From: Lithodes maja
Taxonomy: Eukaryota > Arthropoda > Malacostraca > Decapoda > Lithodidae
Direction of reading: 5' to 3'
Assembly: GCA_037953745.1 (NCBI GenBank)
Contig: JBAKBP010006535.1
Location: 45,338 to 109,337, forward strand
Length of the DNA stretch: 64,000 nt
Shown: positions 11,337 to 21,290 of the stretch, piece by piece
How the letters are laid out: each line of letters opens with the position of its first letter
Numbering within the stretch: the first letter of the stretch is position 1
Program-made: the position numbers and the translations under genes
Notes under the pieces: model-generated
Told to the model about the DNA's origin: nothing
Seen by the model: the letters and a program-made list of their open reading frames with translations, nothing else
Database searches by the model: none

Positions 11337-11924
11337 TTAAGAGGTTTCTGAGGTCAGTTTGTTGGTTAGAAGTGAGGGTGGAGGGTATGTCAGGAAGGGG
11401 TTTTCATAGGGGGGTGAGGATTCGTCTGAATATATTTCTAGGTTGCCAATTGCTAGGCCATTAGGCAGAGTGATAGGTTTATCTGATATATTGGCAATTT
11501 TTATGCAATTCATCTGATGTGGTAGCAAGCAAGGAGCGGTTAGGCATACTTCATTGAAAGGGCTTTGGAGGTGTGGGGTCACAAGGACATTTCCTTGAAG
11601 ATTAGGTACTAATGGTACCCATTTCTCGTGGTGGGGGGGAACTGTACTGGAGGAGGCAATTATAGCTTGGGCAATTATATGTGGTTGCAGATGGGTACTA
11701 TCTGGAGTACTTTGGGGGGCAGTAGTGACAGGTAAGGATATCTGCAAAGGTGGGGACTTTATCTGCTTTAAATTGCCCTCAGTAGGAAGATTTTTTTTGG
11801 GGGGGTTTGGAGGGGGGTCATAAGTTAGGGTTCGGTGCCTACAATTTATGGAGGCACCTAAAGCTATCAACAAGTCGAGACCTAAATATCCATCGTATTT
11901 AGACTCACTGGGATGGTATATCAC
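11337..11924 (-). CDS. Gypsy protease C-terminal part and protease-RT linker
   Basis: The frame begins with SKYDGYLGLDLLIALGASI, the hydrophobic Leu-Gly-Leu-Asp segment that forms the second half of retropepsin-like proteases, and continues into a Pro-rich linker of about 150 residues before the RT. It is out of register with the DTGA-bearing piece at 12026-12202. Confidence 0.6.
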   Translation of the reverse strand: MIYHPSESKYDGYLGLDLLIALGASINCRHRTLTYDPPPNPPKKNLPTEGNLKQIKSPPLQISLPVTTAPQSTPDSTHLQPHIIAQAIIASSSTVPPHHEKWVPLVPNLQGNVLVTPHLQSPFNEVCLTAPCLLPHQMNCIKIANISDKPITLPNGLAIGNLEIYSDESSPPYENPFLTYPPPSLLTNKLTSETS

Positions 11925-12025
11925 GAAAGAATGATGAACTCCGTGATTGGGATGAGGGGTGTTAACATATAACGGAAGGGTCTGACCAAGGTTAGGGAAA
12001 ACTTGCTCATTGGCACTATTTAATA

Positions 12026-12202
12026 TTATGAGGAAGATTGGATTTGTCCAAAAACATGCTTATGTTTTTGGAAAAATGGAAGGAATAAGCAAGAACGGGA
12101 AGCCCCCGTATCAATGAGGAGTTGAACTTTCACCCCATTCAGCGTGATTTTGTGGTACACCGGAAGTCCGTCATCCGATGTCCCGTCATGAGCCCCCGCC
12201 AT
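12026..12202 (-). pseudogene. Gypsy aspartic protease N-terminal half
   Basis: A short frame starting MAGAHDGTSDDGLPVYH and containing VQLLIDTGASRSCLF, the DTGA active-site loop of a retropepsin that processes the Gag-Pol polyprotein. It stops at 12026-12028 (TAA) after 58 codons, before the rest of the protease at 11337-11924, so the enzyme is split. Upstream (12210-12480) only gag-like scraps with stops remain. Confidence 0.7.
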
Positions 12203-12482
12203 TGTTACAACTATTTGTTTGGGGGGACAGCCTAAAAATCCTGGGGATTTGGCTTGATAAGTTCAGGCTGATACGTCTCTAGTTCTCCTTCGGCTTCTCC
12301 TTCTTTGATCCCGGCTGTCCCATCTTCAGTAATGGTTTAATCCATGGGATTTGTGCCCACCAACTTGGAGTCTTTGTTCTTTTCTTGTTAGCTCATTAAA
12401 GGATCTCTTGAGGGACCAGATCATGCAGGGTCCGGAGCAGGGTTTCTAGTCTGCTGACCGGATCCTGGCCCAGTCCTCAGCT

Positions 12483-14903
12483 TTGTCTGCTGGCCGAGGA
12501 GCTACTGGGCGACTGCTGATTGTAGGATTAGTAGAGGGATGTGTAGTGGCTCTTCTTACTTCACACTCTGGACACGACCTCTATGCTAACTTGCAAGAGA
12601 GTTCACTTTTTCAATTTGTACAATCTCCGACCCGTGGTAATAATGTGCTTGACCTTGTACTCGCAACAAAAGAAGAATTAATAGAGAATTTGAATGTTGG
12701 TGATGAATTCAGTAACAGCGACCATCGTACGATAACTTTCACTTTAAAGTTTACTAGTAACAAATCAAATAGCAGCATTGAGAAAGTCCCTAATTTCAAG
12801 AAAGCAAATTTTCATAAACTTAAATCAAAACTTAAAGAAACTGGCTGGAGCTTTCTGACTAACAATAACGACATAAATACATCTTGGGAGTGTTTCACAA
12901 CCACTTACCTTAAGGCAGTGCAAGACTGCATACCATCGAAAATACGGCGTCCAGGCCAAAATGATAAGCCCAAATGGTGGAATAAAGATATTTCAGACTG
13001 TCTGCTTGCTAAAAAATTTGCTAATGATAGATTAAAATCCTCACAAAATGACGAAGAACGGGTGAAATTTGTAGAGCTACGACGCAAAGCCAAAAAGTTA
13101 ATTAAGCAAAGTAAAAAGACCCTGGAGTTACATGTTGCGAATCAAAGTAAAACAAACCCGAAAGAATTCTATAGTTATATCAGAAAGAAAAAAGTAGTTA
13201 CTTCAACTGTTGGACCATTAGTCGATGAAAATGGAGAATACACCAAAGACGAAGTACAAATGAGTAATGCCCTCAATACCTTCTTTGCATCAGTTTTTAC
13301 AACCGAAGACCTCAGTGATATCCCTACACCATCGCCGATTCAGATTGATAATTCAGATGTTCTAAGCAATATCACCGTTACAGAGAGAGAAGTATTGAAT
13401 TGTTTAGATAAACTCAAGGTAAATAAAACGCCTGGACCTGATACAATCTCACCTAGAGTTCTAAAGGAAGCTAAGGACGAGCTCTCCAAACCACTGACAT
13501 TGCTATTCAATGAATCCTTGCAGTCTGGGACTATGCCTGATCAGTGGAAGCTAGCCAACGTAACACCGATATTCAAAAAAGGCAGCAAATCCCTACCCAG
13601 TAACTATCGTCCAATTAGCTTAACCTCAATTGTATGTAAAATGCTAGAAACGGTCATAAGAGACAGACTCGTAAATCACTTAGAGGCAAATAACTTACTT
13701 AAAGATACTCAACACGGCTTTCGTAAAAAACGTTCCTGTTTAACAAACCTCTTAGACTTCTTCCACGATATCTTCAACCTCTACGATGAGAGTAAAGCTG
13801 TAGATATTATATACCTTGATTTTCAAAAGGCCCATGACAAAGTTCCCCACAAACGATTACTGCTAAAACTAAAAGCGCATGGAATACAAGACGGTGTGTT
13901 GAAATGGATAGAAAATTGGCTCAGCGACAGAAAGCAAAGAGTAGTCATAAACGGTAAGGCATCTAAATGGACCAATGTAAGTAGTGGGGTACCCCAGGGA
14001 TCGGTACTTGGACCAATTCTCTTTCTAATTTACATCAACGACATAGATGAGGGTCTCACCTGTACAGTCTCGAAATTTGCTGACGATACAAAAATTGCAA
14101 ATAGCGTACTCTCAAAAGAACAAGTTGACGATATGCAACACAATCTAGATAAATTGTCATGTTGGGCCCAAATTTGGCAAATGAGTTTCAATGCGGATAA
14201 ATGTAAAGTACTACATATCGGATACCTAAATGAGAAAGCAAACTATTCGATGAATGGCACTCAGCTTAAGAATGTAAACAAAGAAACCGATCTGGGAGTA
14301 ACAATATCGAGTAACCTAAAACCGAGTCAACAATGTTCAGAAGTTGTTAAGAAGTCAAACAAAATAATTGGCTTTATAGGCAGGTCATTTGAGCATAAAT
14401 CCAAAGATGTTATCCTAACCCTTTACAATTCCTTAGTCCGCCCTCTTCTGGAATACTGCGTTCAATCCTGGTGCCCTTATTACCAAAAAGATATAAACAA
14501 GCTAGAACGAGTTCAACGTAGAGTTACCAAAATGATACCTAGCCTAAAGAACAAACCATACGAAGAGCGTCTTAGAGAATTAAATCTATTTCCTTTAACC
14601 CAGCGCAGATTAAGAGGCGACTTAATTCAAGTGTTCAAAATCATCAAAGGCATCGACAATATGAACTGTAGTAAGTACTTCACTATCGACCAATCTAATT
14701 ACACGCGGGGAAACGGTTGCAAAATTATTGGTAAATCTTTTAACTCACACGAATCTAAGAATTTCTTCTTCAATCGAGTTGTCAACTTGTGGAATGGGCT
14801 TCCCCGAGACGTTATAGACTGCAGCACCGTTGATTCATTTAAACTCCGCTTAGACAAATATCTCGCATCAAACCCGCGACTGACTGCGTTTGTAAATGAA
14901 TAA
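12483..14903 (+). CDS. LINE ORF2 (end of endonuclease plus complete RT), 5'-truncated but open
   Basis: An open frame of about 806 codons. The first ~24 codons (12483-12555) come from flanking gypsy sequence; LINE homology begins about 12556. Residues ~30-110 are the endonuclease end (LYANLQESSLFQFVQSPTRG, SNSDHRTITFTLKF). The RT follows with NKTPGPDTISPRVLKEAKDE, KKGSKSLPSNYRPISLTS, QHGFRKKRSCLTNLLDFFHD, YLDFQKAHDKVPHKRLLLKL, SGVPQGSVLGPILFLIYIND and FADDTKIANS. The C-terminal LEYCVQSWCPYYQKDINKLE and QRRVTKMIPSLKNKPYEERL segment is typical of CR1/jockey-type ORF2. One expected Asp-Phe pair reads KAHDKV (KAFDKV in the minus copy). There is no natural start; it lacks its own promoter and most of the endonuclease. 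Confidence 0.85.
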   Translation: MSAGRGATGRLLIVGLVEGCVVALLTSHSGHDLYANLQESSLFQFVQSPTRGNNVLDLVLATKEELIENLNVGDEFSNSDHRTITFTLKFTSNKSNSSIEKVPNFKKANFHKLKSKLKETGWSFLTNNNDINTSWECFTTTYLKAVQDCIPSKIRRPGQNDKPKWWNKDISDCLLAKKFANDRLKSSQNDEERVKFVELRRKAKKLIKQSKKTLELHVANQSKTNPKEFYSYIRKKKVVTSTVGPLVDENGEYTKDEVQMSNALNTFFASVFTTEDLSDIPTPSPIQIDNSDVLSNITVTEREVLNCLDKLKVNKTPGPDTISPRVLKEAKDELSKPLTLLFNESLQSGTMPDQWKLANVTPIFKKGSKSLPSNYRPISLTSIVCKMLETVIRDRLVNHLEANNLLKDTQHGFRKKRSCLTNLLDFFHDIFNLYDESKAVDIIYLDFQKAHDKVPHKRLLLKLKAHGIQDGVLKWIENWLSDRKQRVVINGKASKWTNVSSGVPQGSVLGPILFLIYINDIDEGLTCTVSKFADDTKIANSVLSKEQVDDMQHNLDKLSCWAQIWQMSFNADKCKVLHIGYLNEKANYSMNGTQLKNVNKETDLGVTISSNLKPSQQCSEVVKKSNKIIGFIGRSFEHKSKDVILTLYNSLVRPLLEYCVQSWCPYYQKDINKLERVQRRVTKMIPSLKNKPYEERLRELNLFPLTQRRLRGDLIQVFKIIKGIDNMNCSKYFTIDQSNYTRGNGCKIIGKSFNSHESKNFFFNRVVNLWNGLPRDVIDCSTVDSFKLRLDKYLASNPRLTAFVNE

Positions 14904-14970
14904 CTTTATTGTATACCCCCCTCAGTTACTAACCCATCTGTCCCCTACTAACTTCCTAATCCTGCCACGG
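12556..14970 (+). mobile_element. 5'-truncated CR1/jockey-like LINE insertion
   Basis: Sister of the minus-strand copy at 376-3250, starting at the ACTTCACACTCTGG of that copy's endonuclease and extending past the stop codon through a short 3' UTR. 5' truncation is the usual outcome of incomplete target-primed reverse transcription. It interrupts the gypsy element to its left. I could not define a target duplication; the right boundary is approximate. Confidence 0.75.
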
Positions 14971-15236
14971 ACATTAGTTCTAGGGCAGTAGTTCCCTTTC
15001 CAATGTTCCCTTACCCACTCTAAACCACTGTTTGGACACTTGATCCTCAGTGTTTTGGAGGACAAGCAGCCTAGAAGGGTCACTAGACCTGTTGTTGCTT
15101 GATTTCCTTTGTACTCCTTTGTACTCCTTTGTACTTATGGCAGCAATTTTGTTAGCTGGCTCTCTGGTTTTTCTCAAGGCCATGACCCTTCTGATCACAG
15201 GCAGGTCTGTATCATAGTTGATGGGTTCGACTATGG
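14971..15236. repeat. Short unassigned repeat sequence
   Basis: Contains 15094-15134, a 41-base segment that is the exact reverse complement of 6681-6721, built from three copies of a 10-base unit (GTACAAAGGA on the other strand). The remainder is not recognised. Confidence 0.5.
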
Positions 15237-15880
15237 CTTCGTGGTGCAATGCATAAGTGTGTTGATTTTCGGTGTGAGCATCCTAGGTTCGAATCCCCGG
15301 ACTGCCAGATGTGTTTGTTAATTTCATTAATCGAGTTTAGGAGTAAAGTTGGTTGGTGGAGAGAACATAATAATTAATTCTGGTTCAGTAGTAGTTTATC
15401 GAGAGGCCTTCCCTAGGATTAAGCGCCCCATTAATTACTATTTCCATTCACCTATGCACAGCCTCCGATAGTTCAGTTGGAATGATTGTACATGCTAAGA
15501 TTGGTATGCAGGATTCGAAACTGCATAATACATCGTAGGCTTCTGCAACATTCTTTAACTGTCTTCGTGGTGCAATGCATAAGTGAGTTGATTTTCGGTG
15601 TGAGCATCCTAGGTTCGAATCCAAGGACTGCCAGATGTGTTTGTTAATTTCATTAATCGAGTTTCGGAGTAAAGTTGTTTGGTGGAGAGAACATAATAAT
15701 TCATTCTGGTTCAGTAGTAGTTTATCGAGAGGCCTTCCCTAGGGTTAAGCGCCCCATTAATTACTATTTCCATTCATGTATGCATAGCCTTCGATAGTTC
15801 AGTTGGAATGATTGTACATGCTAAGATTGGTATGCAGGATTCGAAACTGCATAATAAATCGTAGGCTTGTGCAACATTCT
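15237..15880 (+). mobile_element. Tandem pair of bipartite tRNA-derived SINE units (326-bp period)
   Basis: Two direct copies, starting at 15237 and 15563. Each unit has a tRNA-like head with box A TGGTGCAATGCATAAGTG and box B GGTTCGAATCC (15286-15296; 15612-15622). A body containing GAGAACATAATAATTAATTC and GCGCCCCATTAATTAC follows. A second tRNA-like segment (GATAGTTCAGTTGGAATGAT, then AGGATTCGAAACTGCAT) lies at about 15468-15530 and 15790-15855. The same architecture, diverged, recurs at 61920-62580. The second copy ends where the LTR of the next element begins. Confidence 0.75.
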
Positions 15881-16966
15881 TTAAGGAGGTATGGTTAAAG
15901 TTACGTTAATGACGGTGATGCTTTCTTGGTAAACCCAGATCTCAAGTATCTGGCTCTACCCTGGCGATCCCTCAAAAGTCAAGCAAAGAGGCAGCACTGT
16001 GTTATAAGGTAGTAGGCTAATGCCCTCTTACAACACGATGCTGCGCTCACAAAAGACACAACCAAAAGGACGATCTAGGATACCACAGAAACCATCGAAG
16101 TCGTGTAGGTATAAGCGATCCGTACACACATCGGTGACAACAATAACAGAAGCCCTATCCCAGTCTAGCATTAAATAACCAAGCAGAGCACTACTGATAA
16201 TGAGGGAGACACACACGAAGAGTCATCAAACCTCCATAACTTAAGGACGCTGAGGGAGACACACACAGAGTCATCAAACCTCCATAGACTAAGAACCCTT
16301 ATAGCCTATTCTAATACATGTAAATATCTCTGAGAGCGACGCACACAATACGATGGGCCGATATGAAATCGTGTACAGAACCCAAAGGGAGTGCTGTGAT
16401 GTTAAAAGATTAGAGGAATGAAAGAAAAGAAGTTGAGTGAGAGAGACAGTATCAGAATGGTGGGGATATGGGGGACAGTTGTAAAAAGGGTGTTAGTCGT
16501 GCGCGTCCCTAGCCTGCTCTGAAGAAGGCAGCTCCTGTGGACCCACATGCACACAGGAGCCCACAAAGACGCGGTGGTCGGCCAATCACAGGCCGAGACG
16601 TCACAAGGCAGCAGGTGTCACGTGACAGCCAGCCAGGCCAGCCAATCAAGGGGCGTGAGACAGCACGCGCGCGAGCCTCCGAGCGAGGGAAGCAACACAT
16701 GTATACGCACGCACACACTACCACCTCACTGCCTATATTGTTCTCTCTCCTTAATAATATACAATGCATGTTATATTCTATCAATGAAATAAAATACTTC
16801 CCGTTGTCACAGACGAAAATAAAGACCACCACTGGACTGTCTGTGACAATACAATTACTAGGAAAGAAAGAACAACATTCTCTGATAACTGTAGCCCATT
16901 TCAATGTCCCTGGTGAGCGCTAGTGGCTACCGGGAGGCGATTCTGCCAACGCTGGTAGGCGTCACA
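15881..16966 (-). repeat. 3' LTR (truncated) of the gypsy element
   Basis: Direct repeat of 22068-23152 with a few percent or less divergence by eye. On the minus strand it starts TGTGACGCCTACC at 16966. Its distal part, matching 21291-22067, is missing because the copy ends at the SINE junction (15881). The short open frames common to both LTR copies are not considered coding. Confidence 0.85.
16582..16648. promoter_or_regulatory. Putative LTR promoter/enhancer cluster (CCAAT, CRE-like, E-box)
   Basis: Within the LTR: CCAATCA (16582-16588), GACGTCA (16597-16603), palindromic TCACGTGA (16618-16625) and CCAATCA (16642-16648) inside 67 bases. The same set is repeated in the other LTR near 22769-22837. 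The symmetric layout suggests a U3 control region; function is inferred from motif identity only. Confidence 0.45.
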
Positions 16967-17287
16967 CCCCGCCCAAGATATAGGATGCTCAACCATAAGC
17001 GAGCACGATATCTGACAAGGCAGAATGCCGACAAGACCCGCCACACTCAGCCACTCCACCAGAAAATGAAATGCAAAGCTCAATCTTACATAAAACAACA
17101 TTTTAACATAAGGAAAATCTTATAACCCCTCCCAAACATAATAGTATAATTTTAGCCTACTATGCTCCCTGAGCGAGCTTCACAGAGCCCAGCCTCCTAA
17201 GTGAAAGACAGGTTCAACTTAGGACATTAGCTATAATATTGGCAACTTACAATTACCTATCAAAAGAAAGAGTTTTTATGTGATTTT

Positions 17288-17560
17288 TTATTTAATTTTA
17301 ATGTTGTTTTTGACGGCTGCTCTACAGGGGCAAGCCTGATTTTTCTCCACTCTCAACACACACTGACTGAACGGCGAGGGTTCTCCTGCAAACATACCCT
17401 CCCGTGACACACAATCAGCCAAAACATTATCAGTGCCCTTAGCATGCCACACATCCAACTCGTGCTCCGGCAGCAAAACAACACCTGACACTGATAAACT
17501 GCCCAGTTCATCACAAGACTGGCACTTCTCTTCGCTCTTTCCGGCAACGGGGCCTGCCAA
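17288..17560 (-). pseudogene. RNase H C-terminal remnant
   Basis: VVLLPEHELDVWHAKGTDNV followed by LADCVSRE matches the end of a gypsy RNase H (consensus sense: HVKGTDNVVADALSR). It is the last coding remnant before the polypurine tract and 3' LTR, about 400 bases away. It overlaps the out-of-register end of the pol frame at 17353, so a deletion joined RT to this tail. Confidence 0.65.
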
Positions 17561-19752
17561 TAACCTTTCACTAGTTCTACCTTCGTGATGAGCGATGCAG
17601 CCCCGATGCGGTCTATGGTGTCGTCAACTCTAGGTAATGGATAGGCGTCTGTCAGGGATAATGCTTCCACACTCTTGCAATCACCATACACACGGATCTT
17701 CCCGCTCAACTCAGGTTGCAAACTCACTGGCAACGACCACTCACGATATCCTTTATCCCTCAGACCCTTTTTCCACATGTCGTCTAGCTCTGTTTTCACG
17801 ACAGGCTGTTGAGCAGGATTTATACGGTAGGGAATTAACTTGACCCTTGCACTGTCTCCAGCCTCCATGTCGGATTCTACCCCGTACATCAGGCCTGGAG
17901 AAGCAACAAACATGCGGATGTACTGCCACAGCCTAGTAAACAACTCCTCATGAACAACATGCCTAGTGCCCTCCCACAACCCAGCTGAGACCGCAGCTTC
18001 TAAACTATAGCTTCCCTCCTTCTCGACCTTCGTCCCTAGAACAGCCAGGTCATGAGAGGGACAATCAGTACCACCTGTGCAGTCACTCCCATAGTTCATA
18101 ATTGCTAAGGCTTCCCCGCCGATACCGTACATGCGCACCCCCGCATTCCTTACGACTACATCTGCCTGCGCAGCACCACCGCCTTCAGCGACATGGCCAG
18201 ATATAGTCGGTGTATGGTAGGGCTGTTGCATTCGACTAGAGCAGCATTGGGAGGCTATGCGACGACCGGGCACATCTCCTCCACAGCCAACCTCACCAAT
18301 CTGCTCAATGTCTTCCTTCTGACCACCACCCTTGGCAGCCATGAGTCGACCCTGACCTGACAACCATGCCAGAGCCTCGTCGCTCACCTTGAACCACCTA
18401 AACAACGAGGCTAACTGTCTACAAACACTCAAGTGACCTGCCCGCAGAACATCTTGCACCGCATGAGTTGTGAGGCTCGGGTGCTCGGCACGACCAGTGG
18501 GGTATGAACCGAGCTGGTGCTGGAGCGCTGCACACTGCTGCTCAGGCAGGTGCTCTAACGCTTCCACAGCCACCAAATTCGTGTCCCCCGCCAACTGCTC
18601 CGCCGAGACCTGACAATCCCAACTCTCCTCCACCTGTGCCCTACTGCCCCCCTCTCCTTCTCCTCCTTGGCCGCTGCAGACCAACGCAGGGACAGTAGGC
18701 TGCTCAGCTGGTTGCCTCACAAACTCCTCCAACAGGTTCACATGACATGTTTCCCCGTCCTCGTGTTCAATAGCCCCGTTCCCACAACTCTCCTCCACCT
18801 GGGAACTACTAAGTCGCGGAGTGCCATCACGCCCAACCATGTCACTAGGGGTGACAGGTTCTGGGGCCACTCCGGAGCTCACCTCTGGGTCAAGTACTAA
18901 GTCGCTAAGGAGAGCCGCTGGAGCAAAACTCGCAAAACTCCCAACTTTAGCTTGCTCCTTCCGACCGTTCCTCCGCTGGTCTAGAGACTGAGGAATAGGC
19001 TGTGACACTTTAGATGCACGAGATCGGGTGACAACACATGCCCTCTGCTGTGGTTTACACCTCTCGACCAACTTCTGCCCCTCCCTACTCACGTCGGCCG
19101 CCCTCTCGGCACTGACTAAGGGTGGAACCTCCGAAGCAGGTTCCGCAAAGTCGTTGCCGAGAAGAAGGTCGACGCCCTCTACTGGCAGTTTCTCTACGAT
19201 TCCAACATCAAGCTCCCGTGTCACACCATCAACCTCCAGCTCTACTCGAACCAACGGGTATGACCGTGTAGCATTAATACCCTGCACCACAACCACCCGT
19301 GCCGCGTTTATAGGTTGGCCTGTAAACTTCTTCATCAAAGTCTGGGATGCACCTGTATCTCGCAGCAACTCCAACCCATGCTTGCAACCAGCCCAACTCA
19401 CGCAGCCAGGCCCTCGATGGCCACAAAAAGCATCGCGGACAGGTTTCGAGCCTTCCGGACACTCCTTCACTGGCTGTGCCCCCGCATCTGACATATCACC
19501 CCGGGTAATAGCAGAAGACCTTAAAGACACCCCAATGTTGCGAGCCAAAGACACGACTGCAGTAGGTAGTTTGCTAGGACAGGATCGTGCAAAATGCCCC
19601 TTCTTATGACAATGAAAACACTCTACCTCCCCCTTGGGCTTCCCTTGAGGTGGGGAAGGGCCCGGACCCTTCTTACACGGAACGGTTTTAGGTTGGTGAT
19701 CAAAATTGGTATCATTGCTCTTATTTTCGTTGTTATATGGTGTATCACTGAC
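17353..19752 (-). pseudogene. Gypsy protease-(integrase tail)-RT frame
   Basis: In register with the gag frame upstream but separated from it by one TGA at 19753-19755. It begins with a CCHC zinc knuckle (CFHCHKKGHFARSCP, about 19570-19620), then the retropepsin LLRDTGASQTLMKKF and VDLLLGNDF. Next comes a segment (EEFVRQPAEQPTVPALVCSG) that matches the post-integrase tail of the element at 40936-43920. RT follows: IPYRINPAQQPVVKTELDDM, DAYPLPRVDDTIDRIG and TKVELVKGYWQAPL, where the motif A Asp reads Glu. The integrase core and the rest of RT are deleted. The order is therefore protease, integrase tail, RT. Confidence 0.75.
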
Positions 19753-20184
19753 TCAGGGGGGTGGAATGTTGCGCCCCTTGTTACCTGCATCGTTCCGTTG
19801 TGCAGACCCGCACCCACGAATCAGCGATAGCCTACGGTCAGCCATCTCAGCTGCCTCCTGTAGAGTTTTAGGATTTTTCTCTTTGAGGTTCAACGTCAGG
19901 TCGCTGCCCGTACACTTAAAGAACTGCTCGAGAAGCATCAACTGTTTTATCTCATCAAACGTCGTTGCCTTCTCCGATCTCAGCCAATTCCCAAAAGCGT
20001 CAGACAGTTCCCGGGCATGTTCAAGAAAGGTGCACTCACGACCCTTCGTAACACCCCGGAACTTCAACATATAAGTCTCTGGTTGTAACTCATATGCCCG
20101 TAGGACAGCCTCCTTCAATACCTCATAATCGATGCAAGACTCCAAGGGCAACGCATCATATGCCTTGAGTCCTTTGCCAATCAA
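19753..20184 (-). pseudogene. Gypsy Gag, capsid-like C-terminal half
   Basis: About 143 codons reading LIGKGLKAYDALPLE-type sequence: IGKGLKAYDALPLESCIDYE, VLRAYELQPETYMLKFRGV, FLEHARELSDAFGNWLRSEK and AAEMADRRLSLIRGCGS. It is nearly identical to residues in the intact Gag of 40936-43920. The helix-rich capsid-like domain assembles the particle. Upstream it continues to about 20290, where a run of T and a stop break the frame. Confidence 0.75.
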
Positions 20185-20388
20185 CCTAGAGGAAACAAGG
20201 GCTACCCACTTAACCTCGGGCCATTGGTGCTCCCGTCACTTCTTCTCAAAACGCAAAAAAAAACTTGGTGACACCCGACTCATCAAATACAGGGACTAAC
20301 TTGAGCAGGTGCGATAGAGACTGATCAAGACCTCGATTCCCAGAACCGAGACGCTGCCCTGTCGACTCCACCCGCGACTTCTCAAGAT

Positions 20389-21057
20389 CTATGTCTGCAC
20401 AGTACATGGCCGTTCTCTCCTCAGACTGAATCCTAAACTCAGATTCCCGCTGCTGCTGTTGTTGCTTGAGCTCAGATTCCCGCTGCTGCTGTTGTTGCTG
20501 GAGCTCAGCCTCATATACTTTCGTTGCTCAGCCTCATGCTTTCGTTGCTCAGCCTGCTGGTTAACTTTGACGAGTTCGAGCTGAAACAACATCTCGGCAG
20601 ACAAACATTGAGGAGGGGGTGCTACTATCGGGGACCCACCCCGTGAGCCACCTAGAGGCATACCCAACTGCCAGCGGGTATCGGCCTGCGGGAACGTATC
20701 CGGATCCGGAGCCCGAGGGGGCGCCATGGTAGGAGTCGAGTGGAATGGGGGCTGGGCAGAAGGTGCCCCAGCTCCCGCTCCACCCGAAGCCCCACGCACC
20801 CCACCGAGCACACAGGTAACCAGCTCACCTTTCGACAAACTGCTAGTACCGGGAAACCCTAAGACCGTGGCTACACACTGTAGTCCGTACCGTTCTAGCC
20901 CCGACACCCGACCCGCCGACACAGGCTCCTCCAAAAATATCCGAGCATCCTCCTCAAAGTTCACCACCCAAGCACCGCTAGACAACTCCACCTTCTCCAC
21001 CTCCTCGCCTGCTTCCCGTACTGTGTCCTCACTGTACACTGATCCGTCGTTCGACAT
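20389..21057 (-). pseudogene. Gypsy Gag N-terminal region with Gln-rich coiled coil
   Basis: The first ATG at 21055-21057 gives MSNDGSVYSEDTVREAGEEV. After a Gly/Ala/Pro-rich middle, an EQRKHEAEQRKY heptad-like region begins. There the frame slips: the register encoding alternating Gln and Glu (two near-identical 36-base repeats rich in CAG) is the likely original. It lies about 230 bases inside the 5' LTR end, a normal distance for a gypsy leader. The N-terminal region has no counterpart in the element at 40936. Confidence 0.6.
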
Positions 21058-21290
21058 AGTGTCCACCGGAAATTCTCAACGTTTATAAAAAAAAAGTACC
21101 TACTCTCATGTAGCACTCTTCACTCAAAAATGTTTGAAGACAACTCAAGTGCTATACCACGTTGCCAAAAAAAAATTCCCACGTGTCCAAAATTTTCCTC
21201 AAAAACAAATGTCCAGAAATCCTGCAATTATTTCTTAGTTCACTAGGTTGTTGTGACGACTAAGATAAGATACTAGGCAAGGTCGCCATT

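Larger units (their letters stand above)
6641..12555 (-). mobile_element. Ty3/gypsy element in canonical order (protease-RT-RNase H-integrase), broken
   Basis: Reading right to left: gag remnant (12240-12555), protease (12026-12202), RT-RNase H (9841-11298), integrase (8898-9868 plus 8290-8413), then a Pro/Ser/Thr-rich tail and a downstream frame. This is the usual Ty3/gypsy order with integrase last. Both ends are unclear: I found no LTR pair. The right side is cut by the LINE at 12556. Damage includes a MITE in the integrase, an in-frame stop in the RT and a break after the protease. Confidence 0.85.
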
